This document shows, in pieces, positions 31,768 through 40,261 of a stretch of DNA of 42,546 nucleotides (position 1 is its first letter; each line of letters begins with the position of its first letter). The notes under the pieces are model-generated. The model saw nothing but the letters and a program-made list of their open reading frames with translations, searched no databases and was not told where the DNA came from. A program made the position numbers and the translations under genes. This stretch comes from CBFIJI01 sp965662885. Its GTDB lineage: Bacteria; Bacteroidota; Bacteroidia; Flavobacteriales; Flavobacteriaceae. Location of the stretch: the NCBI GenBank assembly GCA_965662885.1, contig CBFIJI010000005.1, positions 1 through 42,546 of the forward strand, in the 5' to 3' direction.

Positions 31768-33192
31768 TTATTGGGTCACTTGAATGGGGATACCGAAATA
31801 AAACTCTAAAACTTTAAGTTTAAACACATAATCGTATTTTGCACGAATTTGGTCAGAAACAGCCGCTTCATAACGTTGCTTGGCTTGAATAAAATCAAAA
31901 GAATTCATCACCCCTGCTTTATATCTATTTTCAGCATTTTCATACACATTCTTTCGAGCTAAAACTGTTTTTTGTGAAGCTTGATAAACTTTATCTGCCC
32001 CTTTTGCATCGTTATAGGATTGATTAATCGTACTCTCTAAGTTTAACTTTTCTTGTTCTAGTAAAAATTCTGATCGTGCTAAATTAATCTCTGAACGCTT
32101 AATATTATTTCGAGCACTACTCCCATTAAAAATGGGAACATTCAACTGAAGGCCAAAATTATGTCCATCATTGATACCCAATTGATCGATAAATGAATTG
32201 GGTCCAACCACCTTTCTGTCTGGAATGGATGTTACTACTGACTCCCCTGTACTTTGAACGATACCAATAGGAGTTTCCGTAAATGTACCAGAGGGCTCTA
32301 AACGATCGCTATATGAAATACGTGTACTGTAGGAATAAAATCCCGTTAAAGTGGGTAAAAGTGCATTTCGGGCGATATCTATATCTTTTTTAGCAATCTC
32401 CATATTTGTACTGGCTACTTTGATGTCGTTTCTACTACCTAAGGCTTTATCAAAAATTTCTTTTGGAGATTTATCAAATATAAATGAAAGTGGGACATCA
32501 AAATTTTCTTGAGCAATTTCAAAATTTTCATAATCCCTAATCAATAACGACTGGGCTAAACTAATTTTAGATAAACGATATGCATTTTCCGCTTGAATTA
32601 GTGTTTGTTCTTGGGTGGCTAAATTGGCCTCTACTTCGAATATATCTCCAGTAGGTAAAACACCTGCTTCTATAAGTTTATTCGTCCGTTCTAGCTGTTC
32701 TTTAGTGACTTCCAATTGAAGTTTTTGAACCTGAACAAGCTCCCTGTTAAACATGACTTGTAAATAGCCATTAGCAACAAACAACTTAATGTCATCAACC
32801 ATATCTTCCAATTGATATTGGCGTGCCAAAAGTGTAAGATTGGCGCGATAAAGGCGATCAAAATTTACGCCACCATTGTAGAGGTTTACACCCATATTAA
32901 TACCCATTGAAGTAAACTGTGTCGTTAAATTCTCAATTAAACCAGTTGTAATATTCTGGTTGAGACCTATACTCCAAGAATGGGAACTTTGTGCATTGAA
33001 ACGTGGTAAAAAATTACCTTTTGCATCAGATTGATCTACTGCTGCATTTTCAAGATCTAAGACAGATTGCTTGATGGAAATATTTTTCTCCAATGCCATT
33101 TCAACACACTGCTGGAGGGTCATTGGAGTGGATTGCCCAAATAAGGCCATGGGTAATAATAAGGCGACTAAATAATAATGTTTTTTCATCAT
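31768..33192 (-). CDS. TolC-family outer membrane efflux protein
   Basis: This 474-residue protein has a signal peptide ending near LFGQ (residue 20). The mature part has the two-fold OEP architecture: long alternating helices, with the conserved N-terminal LQQCVEMALEKNISIKQ and a second copy near 350-460 (RSEFLLEQEKLNLESTINQSYND). It forms the outer membrane exit duct and helical tunnel of the exporter encoded upstream. It is the last gene of the ATPase-permease-permease-adaptor-TolC operon. Two consecutive ATG codons (33192 and 33189) could each be the start. Confidence 0.95.
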   Translation of the reverse strand: MMKKHYYLVALLLPMALFGQSTPMTLQQCVEMALEKNISIKQSVLDLENAAVDQSDAKGNFLPRFNAQSSHSWSIGLNQNITTGLIENLTTQFTSMGINMGVNLYNGGVNFDRLYRANLTLLARQYQLEDMVDDIKLFVANGYLQVMFNRELVQVQKLQLEVTKEQLERTNKLIEAGVLPTGDIFEVEANLATQEQTLIQAENAYRLSKISLAQSLLIRDYENFEIAQENFDVPLSFIFDKSPKEIFDKALGSRNDIKVASTNMEIAKKDIDIARNALLPTLTGFYSYSTRISYSDRLEPSGTFTETPIGIVQSTGESVVTSIPDRKVVGPNSFIDQLGINDGHNFGLQLNVPIFNGSSARNNIKRSEINLARSEFLLEQEKLNLESTINQSYNDAKGADKVYQASQKTVLARKNVYENAENRYKAGVMNSFDFIQAKQRYEAAVSDQIRAKYDYVFKLKVLEFYFGIPIQVTQ

Positions 33193-33210
33193 TGATTTTA
33201 TTTACTGCTA

Positions 33211-34338
33211 TTAATTTTTACCAACGTTATCGGTCGCTCTAATCTTTTTTGCTTCTGTTTTGTTCCAGACCTTTATCATATCTTCCATAGTAACACCACT
33301 GATAATTTCAACATTGATACCGTCTGAAATTCCAATTTCAACATCTTTACGCTCAAAATTTTGTTCAGATAGTTGAATTTCAACATAGGGTTGTTCCGTA
33401 TCAGAATCAAATTGTAATAAAGCTTCAGGAATGGCCATGATACTGTCCTTTTTCTCAAGGACTAAAGAAGCATTTGCACTATATCCTGCACGGACAAATA
33501 CACTATCGTCTAAGTAAACATCAGCCTCGATCTTAAATTGAACAGCTCCCTGCTCTTCATTTCCTTTAGGGGCAATAAACTTCAACTTGGCATCAAATTC
33601 TTTGTCTTGTATAGCCCCTAAATTCACTTTTAAAGGCATGTCAACAGTTAATTTACCAACCTCAGATTCATCGACTTTTCCTTCAAAAATCATTTTGTTT
33701 AGATCAGCAATGGTTGCAATAGAGGTCCCAGGATTAAAGTTGTTACTTTCTATTACCTGATCTCCTACCTTAACAGGAATTTCAAGAGCAGTTCCTGCAA
33801 CGGTAGCGCGAATATTCGTGTTAGCAATGGAAGAACCTCCTGCAGATCCTAAACGAATAATTTTTAAATCTGCGTCTGCATTAGAAAGATCTTGTTTTGC
33901 TTGACTGTAACGCAACTCTGCATTTTCATATTCCTGTCTGGAAATGATTTCTTTCTCAAAAAGGTCTTTGTTTCGGTCAAAGTCAATCTTGGCGTTTTTC
34001 AGTATAATTTTCGTGTTTTCCAAACGTCCTTGAGCACTGTTAAGCGTTTGTTCATTCGGCACTACTTTCACTTTGGCTAATAAATCCCCATTATTTACTC
34101 GATCGCCTTCTTCTACATAAAGCACTTCAATAATTCCAGAAATTTGTGGCTTAATTTCCACCTCATCTTCAGGAATTACCTTGCCCGTAACAACTGTTTT
34201 CTTTTCAATGGAAGTGATTAATGGCGATTGGACATCATATTCAATGATGGATTTATTATTGGTCTTAATAAAATAGGCAGCGGCAAATAGTACACCTAAG
34301 ATAAGAGCTCCAATGCCGACAAATTTTAAAATTTTCAT
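33211..34338 (-). CDS. Periplasmic adaptor (membrane fusion protein) of the exporter
   Basis: This 375-residue HlyD/MacA-type adaptor has an N-terminal membrane anchor (5-24). Lipoyl half-motifs flank a coiled-coil hairpin (about 95-160, RLENTKIILKNAKIDFDRNKD...ELRYSQAKQDLSNADADLKI), followed by the beta-barrel and membrane-proximal domains. It joins the inner-membrane ABC permeases to the TolC-like duct. It is transcribed between the second permease gene and tolC. Confidence 0.94.
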   Translation of the reverse strand: MKILKFVGIGALILGVLFAAAYFIKTNNKSIIEYDVQSPLITSIEKKTVVTGKVIPEDEVEIKPQISGIIEVLYVEEGDRVNNGDLLAKVKVVPNEQTLNSAQGRLENTKIILKNAKIDFDRNKDLFEKEIISRQEYENAELRYSQAKQDLSNADADLKIIRLGSAGGSSIANTNIRATVAGTALEIPVKVGDQVIESNNFNPGTSIATIADLNKMIFEGKVDESEVGKLTVDMPLKVNLGAIQDKEFDAKLKFIAPKGNEEQGAVQFKIEADVYLDDSVFVRAGYSANASLVLEKKDSIMAIPEALLQFDSDTEQPYVEIQLSEQNFERKDVEIGISDGINVEIISGVTMEDMIKVWNKTEAKKIRATDNVGKN

Positions 34339-34390
34339 AGTATTAGCAGTTTACTGAGTGAGTTTTCTGATTGATTTTTATTGTTTTTAA

Positions 34391-35665
34391 TTATTCTTCT
34401 CTTAACGCATCTATCGGTTTTATCATTACAGCTCTTTGCGCTGGAATAAGACCAATCAATGTTCCTAGAGTAACCATTATTGTAAGTGCCCCAAGAATAA
34501 ATGAAATGGGTACTGTGGGATTCGTATAGGGGAAGTCGTCAAGGTTGGCTGTAGCAGCGTTAATTATTGCTAAAACAAAAGAGCCCAAGACAATACCTAG
34601 AATTCCAGCAACAATGGTCAAAAACACGGATTCTAGGATGATTTGAATTCTAACCTCACCAGGAGTCGCACCCAAGGCACGTCTAACCCCTAATTCTTTG
34701 GTGCGTTCTTTTACAGAAATCAATAAGATATTTCCAATTCCAATTACCCCTGCAATGATGGTCGCAATACCAACAACAAGTGATAAAAAAGTCATCCCAT
34801 TAGCAAATTTGACAATCCTACCAAAAATCTCTCCGAGATTCACAGATCCAAAAGCACGTTCATCATCGGGAGAAACACGATGGATTCTCTTTAAGGTACT
34901 CTTGATTTTTTCCTCAACCAAAACAGGGTTTGCCGTATCATTTGCCGCAAGGAAGAAAAAACTAACAGAGTCCCCAGTATTATAAAGCTTTCGGTAACTG
35001 GTAAACGGGATAAATACGTCACCGTCACTTTCGAAACCACCGCCTTCAACAAATTTATGAACCCCAATGACTTGGAAAAAAATATTGTTGATTCTTACAT
35101 ATTTACCTATTGGGTCTTCACCCTCTTCAAAAAGTTCCTCTTCTGTTCGTTCTCCAATAACACAAACTTTTCGCTCGTACTTGATATCTTCATCGTTGAT
35201 AAAGCGCCCTCCATCATATATTTTTTTGGAAGCAATTTTTGTGTAAACGGGATAGTCACCGTACATCGTATAGCTTCCTAAGTTGGTTCCACGGACGATC
35301 TGAGCAGGACTCCCCCCAAAAACCCCTGTGACATTTCGCGGAGCAATATATTTAATTTCTGGAATGCGCTGTTTTAAATAAACTGCATCTTGTAGTTTAA
35401 GATCGGGGTTTCTTCCAATTTTAAACCCAGAATAGGGAATACTGGTACTTTGAGCCCAAATAGCCATGGAATTCATTGCTAAATTTTCAAAGGCCTTTTC
35501 AAAGCCATTGTCCAATCCTTTTGCAGCTCCCGAGAGTGTGATGTAAATAAAGATTCCCCATAATACCCCAATAACGGTAATAATCGTTCGGGTTTTATTC
35601 TTCGCAATAGAACCAAAAATTTCCTGCCACGTATCGTAGTCAAATATGACTTTTAAATTATTCAT
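34391..35665 (-). CDS. ABC transporter permease, MacB/FtsX type (second)
   Basis: This 424-residue permease has an N-terminal transmembrane helix (about 22-45), a large periplasmic MacB-type domain (about 50-280), and three C-terminal helices, with the cytoplasmic coupling segment KERTKELGVRRALGATPGEV (about 325-345) that meets the ATPase. It resembles the other permease (35658-36890) throughout, so the two probably form a heterodimer. It overlaps that gene by 8 bases. It does not carry an ATPase domain, unlike MacB itself. Confidence 0.94.
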   Translation of the reverse strand: MNNLKVIFDYDTWQEIFGSIAKNKTRTIITVIGVLWGIFIYITLSGAAKGLDNGFEKAFENLAMNSMAIWAQSTSIPYSGFKIGRNPDLKLQDAVYLKQRIPEIKYIAPRNVTGVFGGSPAQIVRGTNLGSYTMYGDYPVYTKIASKKIYDGGRFINDEDIKYERKVCVIGERTEEELFEEGEDPIGKYVRINNIFFQVIGVHKFVEGGGFESDGDVFIPFTSYRKLYNTGDSVSFFFLAANDTANPVLVEEKIKSTLKRIHRVSPDDERAFGSVNLGEIFGRIVKFANGMTFLSLVVGIATIIAGVIGIGNILLISVKERTKELGVRRALGATPGEVRIQIILESVFLTIVAGILGIVLGSFVLAIINAATANLDDFPYTNPTVPISFILGALTIMVTLGTLIGLIPAQRAVMIKPIDALREE

Positions 35666-36890
35666 TTCTTAAGGCAATTATCGGTTGAATTTTTGCGGCA
35701 CGCTTTGCAGGAATATAACCAGCAATTCCTCCAAAAATAATGAGGATGATGGTTGCAAAAATGGCCGTGGACATATCCACATTGGGATTGGTAATAAAAT
35801 AATCTTCGGAGAGTTTATCACCAACACTTTTCAGAACAAGTATTCCTGCTAAAAAGCCCATATATCCCGAAATAGTCGTTATAAAAATTGATTCATGAAG
35901 GATCATATTAATAACTGATCGAGGTGATGCACCTAATGCTTTGCGAATACCTAACTCTTTAGTCCGCTCTTTTACAACAAAGACCATAATATTGGAAATT
36001 CCAATAATTCCTGCTATTAAGGTTCCTAGCCCTACAAAGGTTACAATGATTTGCAACACGCTTGCAAATTGTTGATTTTGCTTTAATTGATCTGCAATAT
36101 TTCGAATAAAAATACCTCTTGGGTCAGTAGGGTCAATATCTTTTTTATCTTTTAAAAATCGACGGAGTTGCGACTCAAAAGCCATGGCACCTCCATAGCC
36201 AATTTCAGGTTTAAACGCCAAGATGATTTGATCTATCTTATCATTACTTTTTTCTAGTAATTGTCTTGTGGTATAGGGGATATAAATAAAACGCTCTTCA
36301 TTGTCACCTCCTTCATCCTGATAAACTCCAACAACTTTAAAGACACTCGAACCAATGTCAATGAATTTTCCTGTAGGATCTTCGGTGCCAAATAAATCAA
36401 CGGCAACTAAGCGACCAATAACCGCATACTTTTCTTGATTTTGGATATCAGATTCATTGATATAACGCCCTTTCATCATGATGGTTTTTTCCGCAAACTG
36501 ATGGGCAGGACCTACACCTCTAGTGGTATAATTTTGAGATTCCAATTTATAGCGAACGGTTGCGCCACGTGATATTCGAGGGGTAATGTATTCAATAAAT
36601 AAAGGGAAATTATTTTTTATATCTGCAAGGTCTTCATTCTCAAATTGAATTCTTCTATTGGCTTTAAACCCTCTGTAAGGGAGTGAGGTTTGACCAGCAA
36701 AAAGGAAGAAGGTGTTGGTGGCATCGTCTAAAAAGAATTGATTGAAGGTGTTTTTGAGTCCATTTCCAAAACCAAAAAGAATAATGAATATAAAAATTCC
36801 TAAAGAAATAGTGAATCCCGATAAAAAAGTACGGAGTTTATTTTTTCGAATGGTTTCGAAAATTTCACTCCAACGATCTCTGTTAAACAT
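35658..36890 (-). CDS. ABC transporter permease, MacB/FtsX type (first)
   Basis: This 410-residue paralogue of the second permease has the same layout: helix at about 22-45, periplasmic domain, three C-terminal helices and the coupling segment KERTKELGIRKALGASPRSV. It overlaps the ATPase gene by 8 bases and the second permease by 8 bases, which indicates strict co-translation. With the ATPase and adaptor it would export a substrate, such as a peptide, lipid or antibiotic, not identifiable from sequence. Confidence 0.94.
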   Translation of the reverse strand: MFNRDRWSEIFETIRKNKLRTFLSGFTISLGIFIFIILFGFGNGLKNTFNQFFLDDATNTFFLFAGQTSLPYRGFKANRRIQFENEDLADIKNNFPLFIEYITPRISRGATVRYKLESQNYTTRGVGPAHQFAEKTIMMKGRYINESDIQNQEKYAVIGRLVAVDLFGTEDPTGKFIDIGSSVFKVVGVYQDEGGDNEERFIYIPYTTRQLLEKSNDKIDQIILAFKPEIGYGGAMAFESQLRRFLKDKKDIDPTDPRGIFIRNIADQLKQNQQFASVLQIIVTFVGLGTLIAGIIGISNIMVFVVKERTKELGIRKALGASPRSVINMILHESIFITTISGYMGFLAGILVLKSVGDKLSEDYFITNPNVDMSTAIFATIILIIFGGIAGYIPAKRAAKIQPIIALRNE

Positions 36891-37584
36891 ATTGAGAGGC
36901 TAAAACTTGTTCCACTTTTTTGTCTTCAACAATAACACCGTCTTTGAGTTGAACAACACGTTTACACATTTGTGCTATATCGGGTTCATGCGTAACAACC
37001 AAAATCGTTTTTCCTTCATTATTGATCTGTTGAATTAAATCCATAACTTCATAGGAAGTCTTCGTGTCCAACGCACCAGTAGGTTCATCTGCCAATAAAA
37101 CTTTAGGTCTTGACGCCATGGCACGGGCAATAGCGACTCGTTGTTTTTGACCACCCGACAATTCACTTGGTAGGTGAGTTGCCCATTCGGCTAATCCTAC
37201 TTTTGCAAGATATTCTAGTGCTTGCTGTTGTCTTTCTTTGCGGTTAACTCCTTGATAATAAAGAGGCAGGGAAACATTCTCCATGGCCGTCTTGTAGTTA
37301 ATTAGATTAAAAGATTGAAATACAAATCCTAAAAATTTATTTCGATATTTGGCAGCTTTTGTTTCATCGAGATTTTTGATAGGAAAGTCATCTAATAGAT
37401 AACTTCCTTCATCTGCAATATCTAGCATACCTAAAATATTAAGCAATGTCGACTTTCCAGATCCCGAAGAACCCATAATGGCCACTAACTCGCCTTCTTC
37501 AACATTAAAATCGATTCCTTTCAGTACATGTAGGGAAGAACTTCCCATTTTGTAGGACTTGTGCAGGTTGTTTATCTTAATCAT
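36883..37584 (-). CDS. ABC transporter ATP-binding protein, MacB/LolD type
   Basis: This 233-residue ATPase has Walker A GSSGSGKST (38-46), Q-loop Gln90, signature LSGGQKQRVAIARAM (142-156), Walker B VLLADEP (162-168) and the switch His in VVTHEPD. It powers the two adjacent permeases. It is the first gene of the exporter operon, which it opens from the promoter at 37609-37636. Confidence 0.97.
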   Translation of the reverse strand: MIKINNLHKSYKMGSSSLHVLKGIDFNVEEGELVAIMGSSGSGKSTLLNILGMLDIADEGSYLLDDFPIKNLDETKAAKYRNKFLGFVFQSFNLINYKTAMENVSLPLYYQGVNRKERQQQALEYLAKVGLAEWATHLPSELSGGQKQRVAIARAMASRPKVLLADEPTGALDTKTSYEVMDLIQQINNEGKTILVVTHEPDIAQMCKRVVQLKDGVIVEDKKVEQVLASQYV

Positions 37585-37608
37585 TTAATTTTTTTCCAAA
37601 ATATTGGA

Positions 37609-37636
37609 CAAATCTAAGTTTTTGTTTAACTATCAA
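37609..37636 (-). promoter_or_regulatory. Promoter of the exporter operon (TTG-N17-TAGATTTG)
   Basis: An exact TAnnTTTG box (37609-37616) on the minus strand lies 24 bases before the ATPase ATG, with a TTG 17 bases upstream. It is a good two-part match to the Bacteroidota promoter. Confidence 0.55.
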
Positions 37637-37676
37637 CTATGATAAGACGTTAAAAAAATCAATTTGTTACAAAAAA

Positions 37677-37901
37677 TTAACCTTTTTTTAGGATTCGAAT
37701 AACCCGCCAACCTACAAGGGCAACAAGAACATAGGGAATGGCCATCAAATAAATAATACCATTGTTAATTCCTTTTGCCATTTCTTGGCTTTCCGAGGAT
37801 TCTAGTGCAGCACGGCACATAGAACATTGGGCTGAAATTGTTTCAAACGGAAGGAAAAAAAAGCAAACAACTATAAAAAATAGAAAATACTTTTTAGACA
37901 T
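37677..37901 (-). CDS. Small CxxC membrane protein of the oxidase cluster
   Basis: This 74-residue protein has a signal peptide to about residue 25 (TISAQ), then CSMC (Cys26, Cys29) at the start of the mature part, and one membrane span (about 49-67) with a basic tail (RVIRILKKG). The CxxC pair would lie outside the inner membrane and could bind a metal or exchange disulfides. It overlaps DUF420 by 8 bases and is the last gene of the cytochrome oxidase assembly cluster. I know no characterised homologue; a role in copper or thiol handling for the oxidase is inferred. Confidence 0.7.
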   Translation of the reverse strand: MSKKYFLFFIVVCFFFLPFETISAQCSMCRAALESSESQEMAKGINNGIIYLMAIPYVLVALVGWRVIRILKKG

Positions 37902-38430
37902 AATAAGGAGAAATCATTTCATAAACAATTACCCCTGTTATGGTGATATATAACCAAATGGGTAAAGTGATTCGGGCAATGGCTTTATGTTTAGGAAACA
38001 TTTTTGTGATCGCACGAACATAGGTGATCAAAACCAGTGGAATGATCCCTATAGAAAGAAGTATATGAGAGATTAAAATAAAATAATAAACCGAGCGAAT
38101 ATAACCTTCTCCTCCATAAGGAGTTGGATCGGATGTCATATGATAGGCAACATACATGACCAAAAAGGTAGCCGATAGAGCTATCGCTGTTTTCATCAGT
38201 TGTTCATGCAACTGAATATTTTTTTTCCGGATAGCTATATAGGCAATAATTAGAATAATTGAAGTGACTCCATTAATCGCCGCATAAATGGGTGGTAAAA
38301 AAGATAAGGGTTCCACATTGGGAATCCGGACAGTAAAAAGTACCGCAACAGCAATGGGTATCGCTATACTTAAAACTAAAATTAGGTTTTTATACTTTAG
38401 GGGATTTGCACTTTCTACATTGTTTTTCAT
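37894..38430 (-). CDS. DUF420 family membrane protein
   Basis: This 178-residue integral membrane protein has five predicted spans and conserved His residues (LHEQLM, YHMTSDPTPYGGEG, ISHILLSIG), the pattern of DUF420 (CtaM-like) proteins. CtaM-type proteins help assemble heme-copper oxidases in firmicutes, and its place beside SCO1 fits this role; function in this phylum is inferred. It follows the SCO gene by 4 bases and overlaps the small CxxC gene by 8. Confidence 0.88.
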   Translation of the reverse strand: MKNNVESANPLKYKNLILVLSIAIPIAVAVLFTVRIPNVEPLSFLPPIYAAINGVTSIILIIAYIAIRKKNIQLHEQLMKTAIALSATFLVMYVAYHMTSDPTPYGGEGYIRSVYYFILISHILLSIGIIPLVLITYVRAITKMFPKHKAIARITLPIWLYITITGVIVYEMISPYYV

Positions 38431-38434
38431 CTTC

Positions 38435-39136
38435 TTATTCTTTAAGCAATTTTTTAATATCTTCTATTAACAAGTCAACATCTTGGACAGCTACATCATC
38501 TTTATCAATACCCAAATAGTAAACTATCGGATTTCCAAAACGATCTGTTCTCGATCGGATAAATCCATTTTTATCAATTAATGCGAAATAACCTTGGTGT
38601 TCAAAACCTCCAGCTACTTGTGGGTTGATGGAACTAAATATATTGAATCCTTTATTGGCTAAAGTAAAAATAATATCATTTTCACCTGTTAAAAAATGCC
38701 AATTGGGTGAAAAAACATCATAATCCTCAGCGTATTTCTTTAATATAGAAGGCGTATCGTATTTGGTGTCTATAGAAAAAGAAGCAATTCCAAAATCAGT
38801 GCGATCACCGAATTGGGACTCCACCTTTTTCATGTTTTTATTCATTATTGGGCAAATGCTAGGACATCGAGTAAAAAAGAACTCAGCAACATAAACTTTA
38901 CCTTTATAATCTTCATTGGAAATCCACAAACTGTCTTGGTTGAGCAATAGAAAGGAAGGTACTTTCTTTTCTTCTCCATTTAAAACAACATAACTTAAAG
39001 GAAGTGCAGAGGAGGCTCGGTTATCATCAACTATGGAATTACTTTTTACCTTTTCAATGATTTTAGGGATGACAATTATTCCAAATACAATGACTATAAT
39101 AGCAACCCCAAGATATTTTAATTTATTTCCGACCAT
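38435..39136 (-). CDS. SCO1/SenC family copper chaperone
   Basis: This 233-residue protein is membrane-anchored by residues 8-28, with a thioredoxin-fold domain outside. It has all three copper ligands of SCO: Cys91 and Cys95 in TRCPSICP and His180 in GGFEHQG. It delivers copper to the CuA site of cytochrome oxidase subunit II. The ATG at 39136 is preferred; an in-frame GTG at 39142 abuts the stop of the upstream gene. It is strongly related to that upstream gene, which lacks the Cys residues. Confidence 0.94.
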   Translation of the reverse strand: MVGNKLKYLGVAIIVIVFGIIVIPKIIEKVKSNSIVDDNRASSALPLSYVVLNGEEKKVPSFLLLNQDSLWISNEDYKGKVYVAEFFFTRCPSICPIMNKNMKKVESQFGDRTDFGIASFSIDTKYDTPSILKKYAEDYDVFSPNWHFLTGENDIIFTLANKGFNIFSSINPQVAGGFEHQGYFALIDKNGFIRSRTDRFGNPIVYYLGIDKDDVAVQDVDLLIEDIKKLLKE

Positions 39137-39142
39137 TAGCAC

Positions 39143-39808
39143 TTATTTTTTTCGATCTGTATTGTATTTTTTAAGCGCTAAGCGATATTCTGCAAGGATT
39201 ACCTTTACATCATCCACCATCTTTTTATTGATTTCAGCAACTGATTTTGCATCAAAACCATATAGGATTGTGGTGTCTTCGTCATCATTTCGACCTCTAA
39301 GTTGTCTTTTTTTATCTATTATATGGATATAAGGGGAGCTCAGGTCATTGGCCAGGGATATGGGTATCTCTAAGCTATTAAAATGAGTTTGTATTTGATC
39401 TGCGGTACCCGTTAAGAAGTTCCATTTGACAAGATCAGTTCCAACGCCTTCTACTAAGGTTTGTTTTAAATCCGCAATCTGTTCTTCAACCCCTTCTTCA
39501 ACGACAATAACAAATTGAAAATCTTTAAACTCATAAAACCGTTTGTAAATTTTTTCGTTGAGATTTAGTGCCTCCGTTTGTTTGGACAGAATATTATTTC
39601 CCCAATAGCCTAAAATAGTGATCTGATCTTCGAGGACAACGGGTTTGGACTCAATTGATTTAAATACACTGAGTTCATCGATAGGTGGTGAGAGAACAGG
39701 GAGTTTAGCAAAATTATTTTTACCCGAAGCAAAAAACAGATAGACTACAATTGGGAAAACAAACAAAACCCCCAATACAATATTTTTTTTCACTCGATCA
39801 CTCATCAT
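39143..39808 (-). CDS. Membrane-anchored SCO-like protein lacking the copper-binding Cys residues
   Basis: This 221-residue protein has a membrane anchor (9-27) followed by a thioredoxin-like domain related to the SCO protein encoded after it. WNFLTG (129-134) matches WHFLTG of SCO, and HIIDKKRQLRGR...YGFDAKSV matches ALIDKNGFIRSR...YLGIDKDD. Where SCO has CPSIC, this protein has GYWGNNIL (67-74); there is no Cys anywhere in it. It cannot bind copper in the SCO way and may be a structural partner of SCO or of the oxidase. It is adjacent to SCO with no gap before the GTG, and lies after the hairpin at 39821-39846. Confidence 0.72.
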   Translation of the reverse strand: MMSDRVKKNIVLGVLFVFPIVVYLFFASGKNNFAKLPVLSPPIDELSVFKSIESKPVVLEDQITILGYWGNNILSKQTEALNLNEKIYKRFYEFKDFQFVIVVEEGVEEQIADLKQTLVEGVGTDLVKWNFLTGTADQIQTHFNSLEIPISLANDLSSPYIHIIDKKRQLRGRNDDEDTTILYGFDAKSVAEINKKMVDDVKVILAEYRLALKKYNTDRKK

Positions 39809-39820
39809 TCTCCAAATAAT

Positions 39821-39846
39821 AAAAGCGGTTTTTACTAACCGCTTTT
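39821..39846 (-). terminator. Terminator-like hairpin inside the oxidase cluster
   Basis: AAAAGCGGTT pairs with AACCGCTTTT across a 6-base loop, a 10-bp stem. On the minus strand it follows the subunit IV stop by 13 bases and is followed by ATTATTT. It probably reduces transcription from the subunit genes into the assembly genes (partial terminator or RNA-end stabiliser). It is also hairpin-capable on the plus strand. Confidence 0.8.
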
Positions 39847-39859
39847 GTTTAATTTTAAA

Positions 39860-40243
39860 TTAGAAATTCCAACTCATAAACCCATTTTGCATTACATCAA
39901 AAATGTAGGTGGATTCAAGTAAGAGTATAAAAATTAAATACGGAATAAGAACAACCAAAGGAAGTACAATGGAAAGTTTAAGTCCGTTTTTTTCATCACG
40001 AATATGCATAAAGTCCCAAGCAATGTAATAAGCTTTGACGATCGTCAAAATAATAAAAATCCAATTGAGTAACTTCATGGATAGGAATTCCTCCATTAAA
40101 AAAGCGGGTTTTATAATTCCTAGAGCCACCTCAACGGTGGTAACAATTGAAAGGAAGATTAGTACCCCCCAAATTTTTTGTTGGTTGGATTTAAATTTTA
40201 ATAACCCTCTGAATATTGCTAATTTATGTGTGTCTGCTGCCAT
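39860..40243 (-). CDS. Cytochrome c oxidase subunit IV (caa3/cyoD-like)
   Basis: This 127-residue small membrane subunit has three spans (about 23-44, 56-77, 91-112). The pattern, KAYYIAWDFMHIRDEKN between spans two and three, fits the prokaryotic COX IV family (PF03626). Its place after two subunit III genes, 18 bases downstream of the larger one, supports the call. It stabilises the complex and has no redox centre. Confidence 0.9.
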   Translation of the reverse strand: MAADTHKLAIFRGLLKFKSNQQKIWGVLIFLSIVTTVEVALGIIKPAFLMEEFLSMKLLNWIFIILTIVKAYYIAWDFMHIRDEKNGLKLSIVLPLVVLIPYLIFILLLESTYIFDVMQNGFMSWNF

Positions 40244-40261
40244 AATATTTTTTTTAATTTT

